A DNA stretch of 44,854 bases from Candidatus Nitromaritima sp. SCGC AAA288-L16. GTDB lineage: Bacteria > Nitrospinota > Nitrospinia > Nitrospinales > VA-1. The stretch lies in assembly GCA_000372225.1 (NCBI GenBank), contig AQTY01000016.1:1-44854 (forward strand), given 5' to 3'. The notes under the pieces were generated by a model that made no database searches, was not told where the DNA came from, and saw nothing but the letters and a program-made list of their open reading frames with translations. The position numbers and the translations under genes were made by a program. This document shows, one piece after another, positions 9,183 to 16,907 of this stretch (the first letter of the stretch is position 1; every line of letters begins with the position of its first letter).

Positions 9183-9716
9183 TTACTTGGACTTAGGGCT
9201 CTTTGTTGCATTTTTTAATAGTTGAGTAAATTCGTCGGTGTTTAGTCGGACTTGGTTGACGAGCGTCGTGGTTTGTTCTTCTTTCGGGCGTAATTGTGAA
9301 ATGGCGTAGTCCATTCGTTCCAAAACTGTAAAAATATCGGCACCATCAATAATTTTTACTTCTTTTTTTGCCCCTTGGATATCTAGTTCTAGGCTCATTT
9401 TAACTTGGTTAATCTCATGAGACAAACGTTGCTCTAGTGAGATGATATTTTTTTCCAAGCTTCTCATGTGCGCGCGTTGGAGAACGGAGTTTGAATAAAG
9501 AAAACCCACGAGTAGAACGAGTAGCCCTGTATATAATAAAACTTTGAGTGTTGTGTTTTCTCTTTTACGTTTTTGAAGGTTCTTCTTCACCTCTTCCAAT
9601 TGCGTGGATAGAGAGTCGATTGCTTTATTCAAAGAATGATTTTTTTCATTAGAAGATTCGTTGATATTGGGTCCTTTTTTTTCAGGTCGTGGGTTCGTAG
9701 CTTTGTTTTCTTCCAT
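9183..9716 (-). CDS. Single-pass membrane protein with coiled coil
   Basis: A 177-residue protein not matched to a named family. The first ~55 residues are charged and Lys/Asn/Glu rich and include a heptad-like stretch (LNKAIDSLSTQLEEVKKNL). One transmembrane helix follows (about residues 60-77, VLLYTGLLVLLVGFLY). The remainder is a probable coiled coil (ISLEQRLSHEINQVKMSLELD) with a C-terminal helical tail. The charge pattern suggests the N-terminus faces the cytoplasm. Its position between a TPR scaffold gene and a prepilin-peptidase gene hints at an envelope assembly role, but this is only context. Confidence 0.65.
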   Translation of the reverse strand: MEENKATNPRPEKKGPNINESSNEKNHSLNKAIDSLSTQLEEVKKNLQKRKRENTTLKVLLYTGLLVLLVGFLYSNSVLQRAHMRSLEKNIISLEQRLSHEINQVKMSLELDIQGAKKEVKIIDGADIFTVLERMDYAISQLRPKEEQTTTLVNQVRLNTDEFTQLLKNATKSPKSK

Positions 9717-9797
9717 AAATGCAAATTCCCATTCGACATTAATGATATGAGGTTGGCAGGTACTTTAGAGTTATTTCATCATTTCAGCTGATAAAAT

Positions 9798-10592
9798 TCA
9801 GTAGCCACCCATTATAGTTGTAATATACATGTTAATGATATTCTCTCCAGAAAAATAAACTATCAGTGTTCCCACCGCAAGGAATGGCCCAAATGGAATT
9901 TGGCTCATGGCATTCAGTTTTTTCCCAACCAGTCCAACCAATCCAACTACTGATCCTATAAAAGCACTAAGAAAAATTACTAAAAACACCTGTTTCAGAC
10001 CGAGCAAAGCTCCAACTGCAGCGATAAATTTAATATCACCACCTCCCATTCCAACGCGACCGCGAACTCGATAATAAACTTCTGAACTGAATAAAAATAT
10101 GCCTCCCCCCGAAATCAAGCCAAGCAACGATTCTTTTAGTCCAACCAAATAACCTCCCGCCACAAGCCCGAATATCATTCCTGGAAGGGTTATCGTATCA
10201 GGGATAATTTTGTGCTTAATATCGATGATAGCGACTGTTAAAAGGGCTGGACCGATAGCACAAAATATAGCAAACTTCATCGACATGCCAAACTGAATTA
10301 ACCCAGTAAGTAACAATAGAGAGGTTGATACTTCAACTATTGGGTAAAGAAGAGAAATTGAAGCGGTGCATTGTCGACATTTTCCTTTAAGTAATAGATA
10401 ACTGATAATCGGTATGTTGTCCCATGCAGGAATCTTTGTTTTGCATGATTGGCAATAGGAACGTGGTGCTATGATCGATTCGTTTTTTGGGAGTCGGTGG
10501 ATACATACATTGATAAAGCTTCCAAGTGTTAGACCGAGCAATAAAACAGCCGTAATTTGTAGGGGAAAGGGAGTGGTTGTTAAAATATTCAT
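9798..10592 (-). CDS. pilD: Type IV prepilin peptidase / N-methyltransferase (A24 family)
   Basis: Inner-membrane aspartic protease that cleaves the leader of type IV prepilins or type II secretion pseudopilins and N-methylates the new N-terminus. The 264-residue protein has the N-terminal domain with two CxxC zinc pairs (YCQSCKTK and KCRQCTAS) enclosing DNIPIISYL. The two catalytic aspartates lie in DIKHKIIPD and GMGGGDIKF, separated by membrane helices. All key motifs are intact. It overlaps recX by 4 bases (ATGA) and so is coupled to recA-recX, an unusual partner. No pilin or secretion gene lies in the window, so its substrates are encoded elsewhere. GspO is the equivalent name in secretion systems. 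Confidence 0.93.
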   Translation of the reverse strand: MNILTTTPFPLQITAVLLLGLTLGSFINVCIHRLPKNESIIAPRSYCQSCKTKIPAWDNIPIISYLLLKGKCRQCTASISLLYPIVEVSTSLLLLTGLIQFGMSMKFAIFCAIGPALLTVAIIDIKHKIIPDTITLPGMIFGLVAGGYLVGLKESLLGLISGGGIFLFSSEVYYRVRGRVGMGGGDIKFIAAVGALLGLKQVFLVIFLSAFIGSVVGLVGLVGKKLNAMSQIPFGPFLAVGTLIVYFSGENIINMYITTIMGGY

Positions 10593-11152
10593 CCCTGAAT
10601 GATTTTAGTTGTGTGAGAACCCAGTTCCTCTGGGCTCTCGTTAGGTAAAGGAGAAAGAGGGTATAAATCATTATTTGGAGCATGCGGGACTAGCTGAGTT
10701 ACCACCTTATAGATAATGTCAGAAGGGAACCCTTTTCGTTCGAGAAGTTTTGCTATTCGGCGGCGATCTCTTTCACTATTGCTTGACGAGTAGGTTGCAA
10801 GTTTTTTTTTCGCGCAAGACAATGCAATTTTTTTTTCATCGTATTCTTCATAAAGCGAGTTAAGAGTTTCCTCAATAATTTTTCTCTCAAGGCCCTTGTT
10901 CCCAAGTTCTAGTCCTAAACGTAGTCTCCCTATTTTTTTGTTTACGATGCGGGATCTTCCGAACTGCATCGCAAAACGCTCATCATTAATATAGTCATTA
11001 CTTTCCAGAAAGATTAGGGTTTCATCCACTGCATCTGCGGAGAATTTTTTCTCATTCAAGTAGCGGATGATTTCATTTCGGCTTCGATCTTTATATACAA
11101 GGTACCGAATCGCACGTCTACGGGCATTTTTTGATTCTTCCTCGTAAGGCAT
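10589..11152 (-). CDS. recX: Regulatory protein RecX
   Basis: A modulator that binds RecA filaments and usually limits their extension. The 187-residue protein shows the three-helix repeats typical of RecX: RRAIRYLVYKDRSRNEI, LIFLESNDYINDERFA followed by GRLRLGLELGNKGL, and a third repeat ending in LLERKGFPSDIIYKVV. It starts 15 bases after the recA stop on the same strand, the usual recA-recX pairing, and its end overlaps the prepilin peptidase start. A C-terminal extension of about 35 residues after the last repeat is Pro/Ser rich and unexplained. Confidence 0.9.
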   Translation of the reverse strand: MPYEEESKNARRRAIRYLVYKDRSRNEIIRYLNEKKFSADAVDETLIFLESNDYINDERFAMQFGRSRIVNKKIGRLRLGLELGNKGLERKIIEETLNSLYEEYDEKKIALSCAKKKLATYSSSNSERDRRRIAKLLERKGFPSDIIYKVVTQLVPHAPNNDLYPLSPLPNESPEELGSHTTKIIQG

Positions 11153-11167
11153 GAAGATGAGATTATG

Positions 11168-12262
11168 TCAGGATGTTGAGGTTACGTCTTTTTTCTCTTT
11201 TTTCTCTTTTTTCGCTGGGGTTTCTTTTTCTTCTTTTACCGGAGAGCCTTTTTTACTAGTTGGTTCCTTAAGAAGTCCCAGTTTTTCTCTTAGTTTGGCT
11301 TCAATTTCTTCGCACATATCAGGGTTTTCTATAAGAAATATTCTCGAGTTTGCTCGGCCTTGTCCAATGCGGGTCTCATTATATGAAAACCATGTACCAC
11401 TTTTGTTTATTAGCTCATGGGTTACAGCGAGATCAAGTAAATCTCCTATTTTAGAAATGCCCTGTCCGTATAATATATCGAATTCGCAATCTCTAAATGG
11501 CGGCGCTACCTTATTTTTAACTACTTTTACCCGTGTTCGGTTACCAACTACGCTATCGCCATCTTTGATAGCAGCTATTCTTCTAATATCCATTCGAACC
11601 GAAGAATAAAATTTGAGGGCGTTTCCCCCTGTTGTCGTTTCAGGACTGCCAAACATAACACCAATCTTCATCCTAATTTGGTTGATAAAAATCAGGCACG
11701 TTTTTGATTTATTGACCACTCCTGCGAGTTTTCTCATGGCTTGGGACATTAGTCTTGCTTGTAGGCCCATGTGTGAATCACCCATGTCACCATCAAGTTC
11801 CGCTTTTGGGACAAGAGCGGCGACTGAATCAATTACAATCACATCTACTGCCCCGCTGCGAACTAAAACCTCTGCAATTTCAAGTGTTTGTTCCCCCGTG
11901 TCCGGTTGCGAGAGTAAGAGGTCTTCAAGGTTTACCCCTAGTTTTTGGGCGTACTGAGGGTCTAACGCGTGTTCTGCATCAAGAAAGGCGGCCACACCTC
12001 CAGATTTTTGCGCTTCTGCAATAATATGGAGTGTTAGGCTGGTTTTCCCAGAAGCTTCTGGCCCGTAAATTTCTATAATGCGACCGCGGGGTACTCCACC
12101 CACACCCAACGCGGAATCAAGTGAGATCGAACCTGTAGAAATAACAGAAATCCCTTTCAAGGCATCTGCTTGACCCAGCTTCATAATAGATCCTTTGCCA
12201 AACTGCTTTTCTATTTGAGTGAACGCTAAATCCAGTGCTTTCCCTCTATCATCCGACGCCAT
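11168..12262 (-). CDS. recA: Recombinase RecA
   Basis: ATP-dependent strand-exchange protein for homologous recombination and the SOS response. From the ATG at 12262 (preceded on this strand by AAGGAGAAA) it has 364 residues. Typical stretches are IEKQFGKGSIMKLG, Walker A GPEASGKTS, the loop KSKTCLIFINQIRMKIGVMF, and the DNA-binding L2 region SPETTTGGNALKFY. The open frame runs 48 codons further upstream, but that extension resembles no RecA N-terminus and is rejected. The C-terminal tail is unusual: instead of a mainly acidic tail it is rich in alternating Lys and Glu (KEEKETPAKKEKKEKKD). No clear LexA-type box was found upstream, so its regulation is unresolved. Confidence 0.97.
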   Translation of the reverse strand: MASDDRGKALDLAFTQIEKQFGKGSIMKLGQADALKGISVISTGSISLDSALGVGGVPRGRIIEIYGPEASGKTSLTLHIIAEAQKSGGVAAFLDAEHALDPQYAQKLGVNLEDLLLSQPDTGEQTLEIAEVLVRSGAVDVIVIDSVAALVPKAELDGDMGDSHMGLQARLMSQAMRKLAGVVNKSKTCLIFINQIRMKIGVMFGSPETTTGGNALKFYSSVRMDIRRIAAIKDGDSVVGNRTRVKVVKNKVAPPFRDCEFDILYGQGISKIGDLLDLAVTHELINKSGTWFSYNETRIGQGRANSRIFLIENPDMCEEIEAKLREKLGLLKEPTSKKGSPVKEEKETPAKKEKKEKKDVTSTS

Positions 12263-12522
12263 TAATTTTCTCCTTATTTTTTTAAGACAGTTTACTCTGG
12301 GTTCCTGTGGGATAACTTTTTGTGTATGTACGAAGGGTTCTAGGTAAAACAACAACAGCTTTTTGTTTATAGAGTGAGTGGCGTTAAATGGCAAGGAATT
12401 TATCACTTAGAGTTTGTATATTACTACCTGTGAAGAATAAAGTCTTTCACATTCGCCAAATTAATTATAGAATTCTCGACGGTCTTTCCTTAGAAATCAC
12501 ACCTCTTAGAAGTCGTTGACCT

Positions 12523-13470
12523 ATGATGTCACCTTTTATTCCTCAAGCTTCCGGCCCCGTTTTTTCAGAGGATGAACGGGTCAACTTGTACTACTTAAAT
12601 GAATTGTATGCGGATATAGCTCGCTGTGTCTCTCTTCAACTGAAGGAAAATCATCAAATCGAGGTTCCTATTACTTCAGGTGTTTGGGGTGGAACTTACC
12701 TTATAGCTGATGATGAAGGAAAATCAAAACGGAGAATCTGGCGGATGTACTTCATTGCCAACTTGCCACAGAATAGCCCACTCGACGAGCGCGAGAATAT
12801 GGAGCATTTAGTTGGCTATTATTACACTTCAATTATTAATGCCTTTCGTCCATATGGGTTAGAGCTTGATCTTAATATGTGGGGAGGTCGCTTACCTTAT
12901 AGTAATGGAGTAAAACCGAGTTTAACCATGCATATGGTCGACTCTTCAGAAAAAGTCAACTGGTTACGAGGATTCTTTATATGGAATCTGGTTCCCTGGG
13001 AAGAATCAATCATTTTCGATACCATTCGAAATGTTAAAGAATTTAGAGAAAAATTTAATATTAAGAAGAGCCCGATCATGAAACGTGATCCTAAGGATAT
13101 TAAGTATTTGCTGCAGGATGTAATTATAACTTATCGCACTTTGGAGAACTCTTTTTCATCGGACTTTCTGGAACACGCGCGACCTATTATTGATGAGATA
13201 GGGGGTCGTTTTCTTGAAGGTTTGTTTGACCCGGTATTGATTCGAGAATTTTTTTTTAAAGTGAGAGAGAATAAACTAATCGTAGGGTTTGAGGAAACCC
13301 TACAAGAGTATTATTTGAAAGAAGGTCTAAATGTGAGGCGAGTTGAAGACTGGCCGGTTGAGAAAATCAATTACGTTCCCGAAGGACTCAAAGAAAAGCT
13401 TATTCCTCCCATTAAAAATATTTTCGCGTCCTTTAAATCTAATTTAGACCGGAAAAACGGTTTATTGTGA
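12523..13470 (+). CDS. Hypothetical protein, 315 residues, family not recognised
   Basis: A soluble-looking protein without signal peptide or membrane helix. It is rich in aromatic residues, with several Trp-containing motifs (VWGGTYL, NMWGGRLPYSNG, WLRGFFIWNLVPWEE). A helical C-terminal half contains a charged tail. No nucleotide-binding or catalytic motif was recognised. Two ATGs in tandem open the frame (12523 and 12526). Codon use and length of the open frame support a real gene. It is divergent from recA across 260 bases, and the next gene downstream encodes another unknown, exported protein with a 227-base gap; there is no evidence they work together. Confidence 0.7.
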   Translation: MMSPFIPQASGPVFSEDERVNLYYLNELYADIARCVSLQLKENHQIEVPITSGVWGGTYLIADDEGKSKRRIWRMYFIANLPQNSPLDERENMEHLVGYYYTSIINAFRPYGLELDLNMWGGRLPYSNGVKPSLTMHMVDSSEKVNWLRGFFIWNLVPWEESIIFDTIRNVKEFREKFNIKKSPIMKRDPKDIKYLLQDVIITYRTLENSFSSDFLEHARPIIDEIGGRFLEGLFDPVLIREFFFKVRENKLIVGFEETLQEYYLKEGLNVRRVEDWPVEKINYVPEGLKEKLIPPIKNIFASFKSNLDRKNGLL

Positions 13471-13697
13471 ACTAAAATAATTGAATGATTAGAAATAGTT
13501 GTAGAGAAACAATGCGATGATGTAGCCTCCTTGAAAATTTATAGGACTGATGATTGAATTATGTCGTCTTTAATTTTTGTTAGATAGTCGCCAAGAGTTA
13601 AGAATACCGGGTTAATGGCCGATGTGATTTTTATAACCATTGAACTTATTGATTTAAAAAGAAAAAATTTTTAATTTTAAAGGTAGATTTTTTTCCG

Positions 13698-14510
13698 ATG
13701 AAATTTTTTTATTGGGTGATATTTGGAGTTTTTCTTGCTACTTCTTTAGGCTTTAATCTAAATGAGGTTGCTGCTGCGGAAGAATGTAAATATGCCCTAG
13801 TATGCGGTCAGGGGAAGAAGTCTACTGTAAAAGCGGCTCCGAAAAAAATTATTAAATTTCTTTCTGAAGAGGAAACAGACGGGCCTGGTATAAAGGTATT
13901 GGTGATCAAGAAGTCGGAGATAAAATCATTGGTGGACTCAATTGAAAAAAACTACAGGAGGTATACTGGCATAAATCGTTACGAACGAATTGATAAAGCT
14001 TCTTCTAGTACTAATCAAGGCCGATTAAAAATAAAATTAACACGTGATGTTGACCCAACCATTCGCTCTACTGATAAGCCCTTGACTCTTGGTGGAAAGG
14101 GGTTTAGTGCTTCGGTGTTTAAACCTGTCAACCAAGGTCTGCACTTTTCCTTTAATGGTCATATGAAGGAGTCACCCGTTTACGAAACTGAAAAGGAGAA
14201 TACATTAGGCCATTTAGATCCTGATTTTGAAGAAGCTCAAAGTGAAAAATTCTTAATTTTTCACGATAGCGGTTCAATCTTTGGTCGAGAACCTGCTATT
14301 CTCGTAGATCCTAAACCGAAACAATTTGCTAAAAAACAAGAAGAAGAGGTTGAAAAAATAGATCCAATTCCAGAAACTGGTGTTTATTTTGATCAAAATA
14401 AACAAGTAATAGTTCACCTTAACTCCGCTGAAAAACCATTAGATTTGATTCGCGATAACGCCGCTCTTTTGCAATATGACTATCAGGCTTTAATTTCTAG
14501 TGGTCCTTAA
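13698..14510 (+). CDS. Exported hypothetical protein
   Basis: A 270-residue protein with a clear signal peptide (about residues 1-27, FYWVIFGVFLATSLGF, cleavage likely near VAAA-EE). The mature part has two cysteines close to its start (ECKYALVCG), possibly a disulfide, and is otherwise charged and low in hydrophobic segments, with a stretch of Glu/Lys around residues 210-230. No domain was recognised. It is likely periplasmic or surface located. It converges with a small membrane protein gene 54 bases downstream. Confidence 0.68.
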   Translation: MKFFYWVIFGVFLATSLGFNLNEVAAAEECKYALVCGQGKKSTVKAAPKKIIKFLSEEETDGPGIKVLVIKKSEIKSLVDSIEKNYRRYTGINRYERIDKASSSTNQGRLKIKLTRDVDPTIRSTDKPLTLGGKGFSASVFKPVNQGLHFSFNGHMKESPVYETEKENTLGHLDPDFEEAQSEKFLIFHDSGSIFGREPAILVDPKPKQFAKKQEEEVEKIDPIPETGVYFDQNKQVIVHLNSAEKPLDLIRDNAALLQYDYQALISSGP

Positions 14511-14564
14511 AGAGTAGATTACGAAAATAGTTTTTAGAGAATGGGGGGTGTGAAAGCTACAGTC

Positions 14565-14750
14565 CTAAGGTTGTTTTTTTGAGGTGCGGGGTTCTGACTT
14601 TTCCGGAGGGGTTCTGTCAGTGGAAGGTTTTTTGTCGGAGTATTCAATACCTCGATACCAATAAAAGAAAAGCCAGAATCCAACAACAAAGGCCAACAAT
14701 AGTATCTTGCGAATGATGCTCGTTGGACGTCCTGTGTTTTTCGGCAGCAT
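14565..14750 (-). CDS. Small single-pass membrane protein
   Basis: A 61-residue protein with a basic N-terminus, one transmembrane helix (about residues 16-34, ILLLAFVVGFWLFFYWY) and a hydrophilic C-terminal tail rich in Lys, Pro and Glu. The membrane segment and the charge bias on its N-terminal side favour a real gene, but the length is short and no family is known. It is upstream of no obvious operon partner; the FGE-domain gene ends to its other side on the same strand, 110 bases away. Confidence 0.45.
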   Translation of the reverse strand: MLPKNTGRPTSIIRKILLLAFVVGFWLFFYWYRGIEYSDKKPSTDRTPPEKSEPRTSKKQP

Positions 14751-14860
14751 TTTGTTATCTCTTTTAGAGGTTTTTCCGCATACTTTGTTTTTGACTAATG
14801 AAATTAAGTCTATTTATTTTTAGGCTAAACGAAAAACAAGTCAAGTTATACCTCGCTAGG

Positions 14861-15943
14861 TCAGGGGGATTTTGCGCAACGAAACCCGAAGCTATTATTT
14901 TTTACTTCGGGAGTAAAGAAACTTCGATTGAATGTTGGAGCGCTTAAACCACATCCGTAGGACAAGCAGTCAAACCATGACCCACCTTTAAGTACCCGAT
15001 TGTCCATACCGTATTCACCGCGGTTTATGTTGTTTCCTGGATGTGGAAGATAAAAACTATCGACCCACTCCCATACATTTCCGGACATGTCGTACAATCC
15101 ATAAGGGCTTTTCCCTTTAGGGTACGAGCCAACCGGTTCTGTACCCGTAGAACCTTTGTAGGGGTGATTTGATTTATTTATGGCCCAAGTATTACCCCAT
15201 GGATAAATATTTCCGCTATCACCGCGGGCGGCCTTTTCCCACTCTTGTTCAGTAGGGAGTCGCTTACCCTTCCACTTGCAATATTCACTAGCATCGTGCC
15301 AATTGACATAAATCACAGGATGGTTTTTCTTATTTTTAGGAACTTTTCCGTTAAGCCAATGATAGGGTTTTTCACGCTTTGTGTCGTACGTAAACTGTTC
15401 GTATTCTGCGTTAGTTACTTCGTAGCGGTCGATATAAAATTTATCTACTGACTCGATATACTCAGGAGCCTCATCGTCCCATCTTTCGTTAGAACCCATA
15501 ATGAATTTTCCTCTAGGAATCAATGCCATTGAACCTATATCCTTAGGAGTGTCTTCTCGTACCCTAACGTCTGAATTAACAGTCAAAGTGTACGAGGTTG
15601 AATATGTTGTTATAGGTAATGAGAACTTGGATTGGGGCTTGATCGTGATAATAGAATCTCTTGATAGAAAAACTTTCTCAGGTGAGGAAAATGGAGAAAT
15701 AGACTCCTTGCTAATTCCAACGTGGCATTGCTGGCATTCCGGACGCATCGTCCGATGTTTTTTTGCTAGAGTTATATTTTTGACCTTGTGACACGCAGCA
15801 TCACATTTTAATATGTGAGGGTATTCTTCTTTCACTTCAGAAACAATTTTCGATGTTTCGTGAGCTAGCAATGGTAACGGGCTAACTATTAGAAAGTTCA
15901 TTAAAACGACTAATCTTAGACTATGACTTAAGTACGGATTCAC
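14861..15943 (-). CDS. Sulfatase-modifying-factor (FGE/SUMF1) domain protein with c-type haem motifs
   Basis: A 360-residue exported protein. Residues 1-28 form a signal peptide. Residues 45-76 contain two haem-attachment-like sites: C47-DAA-CH, with one residue more than standard, and C70-QQ-CH, a standard CxxCH, separated by HRTMRPE as in small multihaem cytochromes. From about residue 135 a full FGE-sulfatase domain follows: GKFIMGSN, DEAPEY, YEVTNAEYEQF, PVIYVNWHDASEYCKW, RLPTEQEWEKAARG, LYDMSGNVWEWV, RVLKGGSW and the end GFRCAKS. A C-LSYG-C pair after GGSW lies close to the catalytic cysteine pair of true formylglycine-generating enzymes, though shifted by one residue. The activity is unproven; most family members are not true FGEs. 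Periplasmic location and haem attachment are inferred. Confidence 0.85.
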   Translation of the reverse strand: MNPYLSHSLRLVVLMNFLIVSPLPLLAHETSKIVSEVKEEYPHILKCDAACHKVKNITLAKKHRTMRPECQQCHVGISKESISPFSSPEKVFLSRDSIITIKPQSKFSLPITTYSTSYTLTVNSDVRVREDTPKDIGSMALIPRGKFIMGSNERWDDEAPEYIESVDKFYIDRYEVTNAEYEQFTYDTKREKPYHWLNGKVPKNKKNHPVIYVNWHDASEYCKWKGKRLPTEQEWEKAARGDSGNIYPWGNTWAINKSNHPYKGSTGTEPVGSYPKGKSPYGLYDMSGNVWEWVDSFYLPHPGNNINRGEYGMDNRVLKGGSWFDCLSYGCGLSAPTFNRSFFTPEVKNNSFGFRCAKSP

Positions 15944-16092
15944 TATTTATAAAGTGTAGTTGGTCGTTATCAGTAGTTAGGGTGAGGAGTTAGAATTAAT
16001 TGAGAAAATATTATCAGGGTACAGAGCAGAGAGTCAAAGCAAAAGTTGGTTTTTTGAGTAGTTGTTTGAATGCTTTTTAAGGTGGGTTCGTT

Positions 16093-16905
16093 ATGCAAGA
16101 ATGGAGAGTGATTGAGGATGGCCCTCAAGATGGTGAATCAAATATGGCCATCGATAGGGCAATTTTGGCGTTGTGTGCTTCAGGTAAAACCCTGCCAACT
16201 TTGCGCTTGTATAGCTGGGAGCGGCCCACGCTGACAGTTGGGTATGCGCAAGATTTCGCTAAGGAAATCGACGTTAATAGATGTCGAAAGTTAGGCATAC
16301 AGATAGTACGCAGACCAACTGGAGGGAGAGCGTTATTGCATAATCATGAAGTGACTTATAGCTTTACAGCTCCCATCCCTCATTCTAAGTTTCCACCCTC
16401 ATTACTCGGTGCTTATAAAGTTGTTGCCAGAGCCTTGCTTGAGGGACTTAAGGAAATTGGTGTCTGCGGTGCGGACTTGGCCTCTGGAGAAAAGCCCAAT
16501 AGAGGCAGGCATTCTTTTCACACTCCCTCATGTTTATCCAGTATCAATCATTTAGAAATAGAAGTTCAAGGCGCCAAATTAGTGGGTAGTGCCCAAAGGC
16601 GAACAAAGAGGGCGTTTCTTCAACATGGTTCCGTGCTTATCGATTGCGATAGGGCACTTTTGAATTCTTTATTTAAATACGCAACAGACGATGATCGTTC
16701 TAGATCAATGGACATACTGAATAATAAAGTTATCACCTTATCCGAATACCTTGGTAAAAGTGTGACGCGTAAGGAGGTTTTTCTGGCTCTGAAAAAAGGG
16801 TTTTCTAGAGTCTTGCAAGGAAACTGGATTTTAGGGCGTTTAAATTCTTTTGAATTGATTAGGTGTACGCCGAACTCATATTCGGTGGAGATTATTACTG
16901 CCTAG
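16093..16905 (+). CDS. Lipoate/octanoate protein ligase family (LipM-like octanoyltransferase)
   Basis: A 270-residue member of the biotin/lipoate A/B transferase family, acting in protein lipoylation of 2-oxoacid dehydrogenases and GcvH. Motifs seen are GESNMAIDRAIL, RRPTGGRALLHNHEVTYS, GAKLVGSAQRR with the conserved lysine (Lys162), and QHGSVLID. Cys147 lies 22 positions before the end of GSAQ, the spacing I recall for the acyl-carrying cysteine of LipM, which points to an octanoyl-ACP:protein transferase rather than an ATP-dependent LplA; this is inference. It has no C-terminal LplA accessory domain. The ATG is preceded by AAGGTGG. Its stop lies two bases before the ATG of the next gene. 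Confidence 0.85.
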   Translation: MQEWRVIEDGPQDGESNMAIDRAILALCASGKTLPTLRLYSWERPTLTVGYAQDFAKEIDVNRCRKLGIQIVRRPTGGRALLHNHEVTYSFTAPIPHSKFPPSLLGAYKVVARALLEGLKEIGVCGADLASGEKPNRGRHSFHTPSCLSSINHLEIEVQGAKLVGSAQRRTKRAFLQHGSVLIDCDRALLNSLFKYATDDDRSRSMDILNNKVITLSEYLGKSVTRKEVFLALKKGFSRVLQGNWILGRLNSFELIRCTPNSYSVEIITA

Positions 16906-16907
16906 CG

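Noticed and set aside
12263..12522. LexA/SOS box upstream of recA
   Set aside because: Scanned for CTG-N10-CAG and GAAC-N4-GTTC type sites on both strands; only poor partial matches such as the region around 12330.
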